From: Clostridia bacterium
GTDB lineage: Bacteria > Bacillota_A > Clostridia > Christensenellales > UBA1242
DNA length: 5,376 bases
Direction of reading: 5' to 3'
Assembly: GCA_017938565.1 (NCBI GenBank)
Contig: JAGBBI010000121.1
Coordinates: 1 to 5,376, forward strand
The notes under the pieces are model-generated. The model saw nothing but the letters and a program-made list of their open reading frames with translations. It did not search any database and was not told the origin of the DNA. Below are positions 5,355 to 5,376 of the stretch, piece by piece; positions within the stretch are counted from its first letter, which is position 1, and each line of letters begins with the position of its first letter. A program made the translations under genes and the position numbers.

Positions 5355-5376
5355 TTTTGTAGAAGAGTGGGTGGAT

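Overview
The window looks like the chromosome of a low-GC, anaerobic, Gram-positive-type bacterium, most likely a fermentative Clostridia relative. The evidence is the AT-rich sequence, strong AGGAGG ribosome binding sites, TTGACA-type promoters, U-tailed hairpin terminators, and an oxygen-sensitive type of flavin/iron-sulfur ene-reductase. No RNA gene, insertion sequence or CRISPR array is visible.

Layout: (1) 2-283 is the 3' end of an unrecognised plus-strand gene, closed by a strong terminator. (2) 361-2470 is a free-standing plus-strand unit: promoter, Shine-Dalgarno, and a 682-residue 2-enoate/cinnamate-reductase-like enzyme with FMN TIM barrel, [4Fe-4S] cluster and FAD/NAD domains. (3) A symmetric hairpin at 2477-2506 serves both strands. 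(4) 2519-3166 (minus) is a long open frame with no usable start over its first half. It appears to be the 5'-truncated end of a surface protein with a degenerate NlpC/P60-like domain. (5) 3161-5298 (minus) is a self-contained unit: terminator, ABC exporter half-transporter of 602 residues, attenuator, 21-codon leader peptide and promoter. (6) 5326-5350 is an inverted repeat that overlaps a possible outward-facing -10 box for a gene beyond the right edge.

The most notable system is the leader of the ABC exporter. A strong promoter drives a short, well-initiated peptide ORF followed by an intrinsic terminator about 75 bases before the transporter. Three mutually exclusive RNA pairings can be drawn: leader start with leader end (9 bp), leader end with the 5' arm of the terminator (12 bp, one bulge), and the terminator itself (13 bp). 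This is the logic of ribosome-mediated transcription attenuation, as known for the bmrB leader of the Bacillus subtilis BmrCD multidrug exporter. A ribosome slowed in the leader would turn the exporter on, so a translation-blocking drug is a plausible inducer. The pairings are read directly from the sequence; the inducer and transported substrate are unknown.

The reductase and the exporter show no functional link. They are convergent, separately promoted and separately terminated.
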